A stretch of DNA of 64,000 nt, taken from the NCBI RefSeq assembly GCF_022788715.1, contig NZ_CP085167.1, positions 1,981,001-2,045,000 of the forward strand. Reading direction: 5' to 3'. Origin of the DNA: Sulfitobacter sp. DSM 110093 (GTDB lineage Bacteria > Pseudomonadota > Alphaproteobacteria > Rhodobacterales > Rhodobacteraceae). The position numbers and the translations under genes are program-made. A model generated the notes under the pieces. The model was given only the letters and a program-made list of their open reading frames with translations. It had not been told where the DNA came from and did not search any database. This document shows positions 59,025 through 64,000 of the stretch, piece after piece (the first letter of the stretch is position 1; the number at the start of each line of letters is the position of its first letter).

Positions 59025-59735
59025 CTATTTGCTGCGTGCTGCCGCTAGAATCGCCCCCGGACCGCCCGGTTCTTGCTGCTGGATGATTACCACAACGGGT
59101 AGGTCGCCCTCGGCTTTTGCTGTCAGTGAGAGCGGTGTCGAGCCGTCCCATTTGGCCAACACCTGCCAACCTTGAACGACATTGCTGTGTTCCATGACAT
59201 GGCCTGCATTCTCGCCGCGGGTGACCTTGGTCCGCTCCATCGGCGAATAGCGCAGCATGTGAACTTGCATCTGGCCAGAGGGCTGGGCCAAGGGCTCTGC
59301 CTTGATCTGCACAGCATCGCCAGAATGCTTAATGTTCAACGCGATGCTGGGCGCAACCTCGGCATGTTTTTCAACCGCATCCATCAATTTCATCGGCTTG
59401 GCACCGACGATATCGGTCTGCCCCTGCACGATCAGTTCAGGCGTGAAAACGCTGCGCCGCCGCCCCACGGCGGCATAGCCGCGCTGACGCTCGGCATGAG
59501 ACGCGTCGCCAAACGGGTCTTTCCAGCCAATGTAATCCCAATAATCCACATGCAGCGCCAGCGCGATGATATCGTCGCGCCCCGCAAGTTCGGCCAGCAT
59601 TGCATCGGCAGCAGGACAGGATGAACAGCCCTGAGAGGTAAAGAGTTCAACGACCACAGGCTGATCCTGCTGAGCCTGCAAAGGAGCGGCCAGCAGCGAC
59701 AGCGCGGCGAGAACGGGATAAATCAGCGGCTTCAT
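59025..59735 (-). CDS. DUF1223 thioredoxin-fold secreted protein
   Basis: 236 residues with a signal peptide (MKPLIYPVLAALSLLAAPLQA). The DUF1223 core follows: VVELFTSQGCSSCPAADAML, a CxxC-type site (CSSC), then HVDYWDYIGWKDPFGD and FTPELIVQGQTDIVG. ATG 59735 gives the cleavable signal; an earlier in-frame ATG adds 13 residues. Its partner and redox substrate are unknown. Confidence 0.88.
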   Translation of the reverse strand: MKPLIYPVLAALSLLAAPLQAQQDQPVVVELFTSQGCSSCPAADAMLAELAGRDDIIALALHVDYWDYIGWKDPFGDASHAERQRGYAAVGRRRSVFTPELIVQGQTDIVGAKPMKLMDAVEKHAEVAPSIALNIKHSGDAVQIKAEPLAQPSGQMQVHMLRYSPMERTKVTRGENAGHVMEHSNVVQGWQVLAKWDGSTPLSLTAKAEGDLPVVVIIQQQEPGGPGAILAAARSK

Positions 59736-59880
59736 AAAATTCCAGACGGATAAAAAATTCGAGGTGATGGCCAACGTTTATCCTTCGGCATCGTAAAACG
59801 CTAATCAACCTTTGTTGAAACGCCCGTTAGCGCCCTCATCACATCACCAATGGGCCTCCCCCTTCAAATTCGGTACACAA

Positions 59881-59891
59881 TGGTATACAAA
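59881..59891. promoter_or_regulatory. TGGTATACAAA upstream of acnA
   Basis: Same 11 bases as 54708-54718, about 100 bases before the aconitase start. Candidate operator; no regulator gene is seen nearby. Confidence 0.3.
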
Positions 59892-59988
59892 ATCGTCCGA
59901 ACCCGCTTGATAACAGTTGAACCGCCGCGCCTCTAGTGGCATTGAGACGACAATCTAGCCACCCATCAGACCCCGAAGGGAGCCCGCC

Positions 59989-62763
<2,775 letters not shown>

Positions 62764-62794
62764 GCGCCAGACACCGCATTGCGGTTAAGATTGG

Positions 62795-62826
62795 GGGAGC
62801 GGCCTGTGAAGGGCCTCTCCCTTTTT
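62795..62826 (+). terminator. Rho-independent terminator after acnA
   Basis: GGGAGCGGCC, a loop near TGTGAAG, then GGCCTCTCCC followed by TTTTT (one internal mismatch in the stem). Confidence 0.75.
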
Positions 62827-62914
62827 CTATGCGCCGCACGCTTGATCCTACGCTGAGGAACACAAACCAATCCGGTTCGTTGATCCTGAACCACCCCAAG
62901 CGGAAGGACGCATA

Positions 62915-63505
62915 ATGAGCCCGAAAATCACCGTTCTCTTTTATTCCACCTACGGCACCAACCACGCCATCGCCCAAGAGGCTGCCCGCGCCGCCGAAGA
63001 AGCGGGCGCAGAGGTGCGTCTACGCCGCTGCGCGGAAACCGCCCCACAGGCCGTTGTCGATGGACAGGATGCGTGGCGTGAACAATTGGAGAAGATGAAG
63101 GACATCCCCGAAGCGGCTCCGGAAGACATGGAATGGGCCGATGGGTATTTCATCTCTGCGCCGACGCGCTTTGGCGTCGCCGCCAGCCAGTTCCGCGCTT
63201 TCATCGACACATTGGGCCCGCAGTGGCAGTCCGGCGCATTGGCGAACAAAGCTGTTACCGCGACCACTTCTGCGCAGAACCCCCATGGGGGCCAAGAAAC
63301 CACGATCCAGTCGATCTATGTCACCGCCATGCACTGGGGCGCGATCATCGTACCGCCGGGCTATGCCGATGGGGTGAAATTCGAAGACGGCGGGAACCCC
63401 TACGGTTATTCCTGCGAACCCGGCCCGCTGGATGAAACCGGCAAGAAATCCATCGCCTTCCAAGCCAAACGTCTGGTTGAATTTGCTGGCAAAATCAGCG
63501 GCTAA
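62915..63505 (+). CDS. wrbA: WrbA-family NAD(P)H:quinone oxidoreductase
   Basis: 196-residue FMN-dependent flavodoxin-like enzyme that reduces quinones by two electrons. The phosphate-binding loop [38 protein letters not shown] and [13 protein letters not shown] are typical. The usual C-terminal dimer/tetramer elements are present. AAGCGGAAGGACGC precedes the ATG. The end overlaps the opposing ccmG by 11 bases. Confidence 0.92.
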   Translation: MSPKITVLFYSTYGTNHAIAQEAARAAEEAGAEVRLRRCAETAPQAVVDGQDAWREQLEKMKDIPEAAPEDMEWADGYFISAPTRFGVAASQFRAFIDTLGPQWQSGALANKAVTATTSAQNPHGGQETTIQSIYVTAMHWGAIIVPPGYADGVKFEDGGNPYGYSCEPGPLDETGKKSIAFQAKRLVEFAGKISG

Positions 63506-64000
63506 GCGCGTCTTGCAATGCCGGGAGAAACCGCTGCTCGTAATCGCTACCGACCAGCGGCCCGGCAAAGCGAAATAGCACCGTCCCGTCCCCGCCGACG
63601 ATGAACGTCTCTGGCGGGGCGGTCACACCCCAATCAATCGCGACACGCCCCTGGGGGTCGAAACCAACCCCGGCAAAGGGGCTTTTTTCGTCCTCCAGAT
63701 AGGCGCTGGCGTTCTTCTCGGTATCTTTGAAATTCACACCAATGATGTTCATCCCCTCGGCCTGCATTTCCAGCAGCTTGGGATGCTCAGCACGGCAGGG
63801 CGGGCACCAGCTTGCCCAAAAGTTCACAAGCCTCACCTCCCCCCCACGCAGCATGTCGTCGGTGGCCTGCGGATAGCCAGGCAGCGCGGCCTCGGGCATG
63901 GCGGGTGCTTGTTTGCCAACCAGCGTAGAGGGCAGCCCCTCGGGGTCGTCGCGGTACATGCCCACCGCCGCCAGTGCCACGAAGGCCGCGAAAATCAGCG
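63495..64000 (-). CDS. ccmG: Thiol:disulfide interchange protein CcmG/DsbE (5' end outside window)
   Basis: Periplasmic, membrane-anchored thioredoxin that keeps apocytochrome c cysteines reduced for heme attachment. The visible C-terminal ~168 residues have [15 protein letters not shown] (CxxC site) and the family's [12 protein letters not shown]. The reading frame continues through base 64000 with [15 protein letters not shown], the end of a membrane anchor, so the true start is beyond the window. The oxidase operon nearby has its own hemes to be made. Confidence 0.92.
   Translation of the reverse strand, partial: LIFAAFVALAAVGMYRDDPEGLPSTLVGKQAPAMPEAALPGYPQATDDMLRGGEVRLVNFWASWCPPCRAEHPKLLEMQAEGMNIIGVNFKDTEKNASAYLEDEKSPFAGVGFDPQGRVAIDWGVTAPPETFIVGGDGTVLFRFAGPLVGSDYEQRFLPALQDALSR

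Overview
The window looks like a chromosomal segment from an alphaproteobacterium, most likely a member of the Roseobacter group (Rhodobacteraceae). Supporting signs are high GC, frequent GTG and TTG starts, strings of ATGA-overlapping genes, a fused cytochrome oxidase subunit I+III, a stand-alone Hint-domain protein, a Ku/LigD pair and protein sequences typical of that family. The genus cannot be fixed from the sequence alone. Both window edges cut genes: dnaE2 on the left and a ccmG/dsbE-type thioredoxin on the right.

Layout. (1) 1-3125: error-prone polymerase dnaE2. (2) 3205-10831: a TPP-riboswitch-controlled operon, thiD-thiO-thiS-thiG-thiE-thiF-thiY-tenA-thiZ-thiX. It makes the thiazole moiety of thiamin and imports and salvages the pyrimidine moiety; no thiC is present here. 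(3) 10854-18939: an 8.1-kb integrative element between an 18-bp repeat and an intact tRNA-Ser(TGA). It carries a tyrosine integrase, a serine resolvase, a ParB-like protein, an IS66-family insertion with a perfect 8-bp target duplication, and a membrane plus secreted protein pair of unknown function. (4) 19259-25764: housekeeping genes (SPOR lipoprotein, D-Ala-D-Ala carboxypeptidase, tmk, holB, tatD, a PhnP-like hydrolase, an AEC transporter). (5) 25823-35466: a 9.6-kb element between perfect 55-bp repeats at tRNA-Leu(TAG).

The second element is the most interesting part of the window. It encodes a replication-type protein, large terminase, HNH nuclease, HK97-type capsid, prohead protease, head-tail connector, portal, a PIN/XRE pair, an AlpA-like excisionase and an integrase, but no tail or lysis genes. 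It therefore resembles a capsid-forming phage satellite more than an ordinary prophage.

(6) 35630-47865: a Hint protein, NAD(P)HX dehydratase, glnB-glnA, an ExoD-like protein, a lytic transglycosylase, and then an envelope-stress-like cassette (a 22-residue membrane peptide, DUF883-like, holin-like and DUF3618 proteins) running into YihY/BrkB, Ku and LigD (non-homologous end joining). (7) 47869-53393, minus strand: a translationally coupled cytochrome c oxidase operon coxB-coxAC-unknown-ctaG-triheme cytochrome c. (8) 53523-64000: a Cys/Met PLP enzyme, an alpha/beta-hydrolase-OsmC fusion, a large intergenic inverted repeat, purB, a small secreted Cys-containing protein, an LpxL-like acyltransferase, a DUF1223 protein, aconitase, WrbA and CcmG.

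Both mobile elements use the 3' end of a minus-strand tRNA gene as target. Both show short repeats just inside each end that look like integrase arm sites. Gene names rest on motif recognition by eye; no database search was possible.
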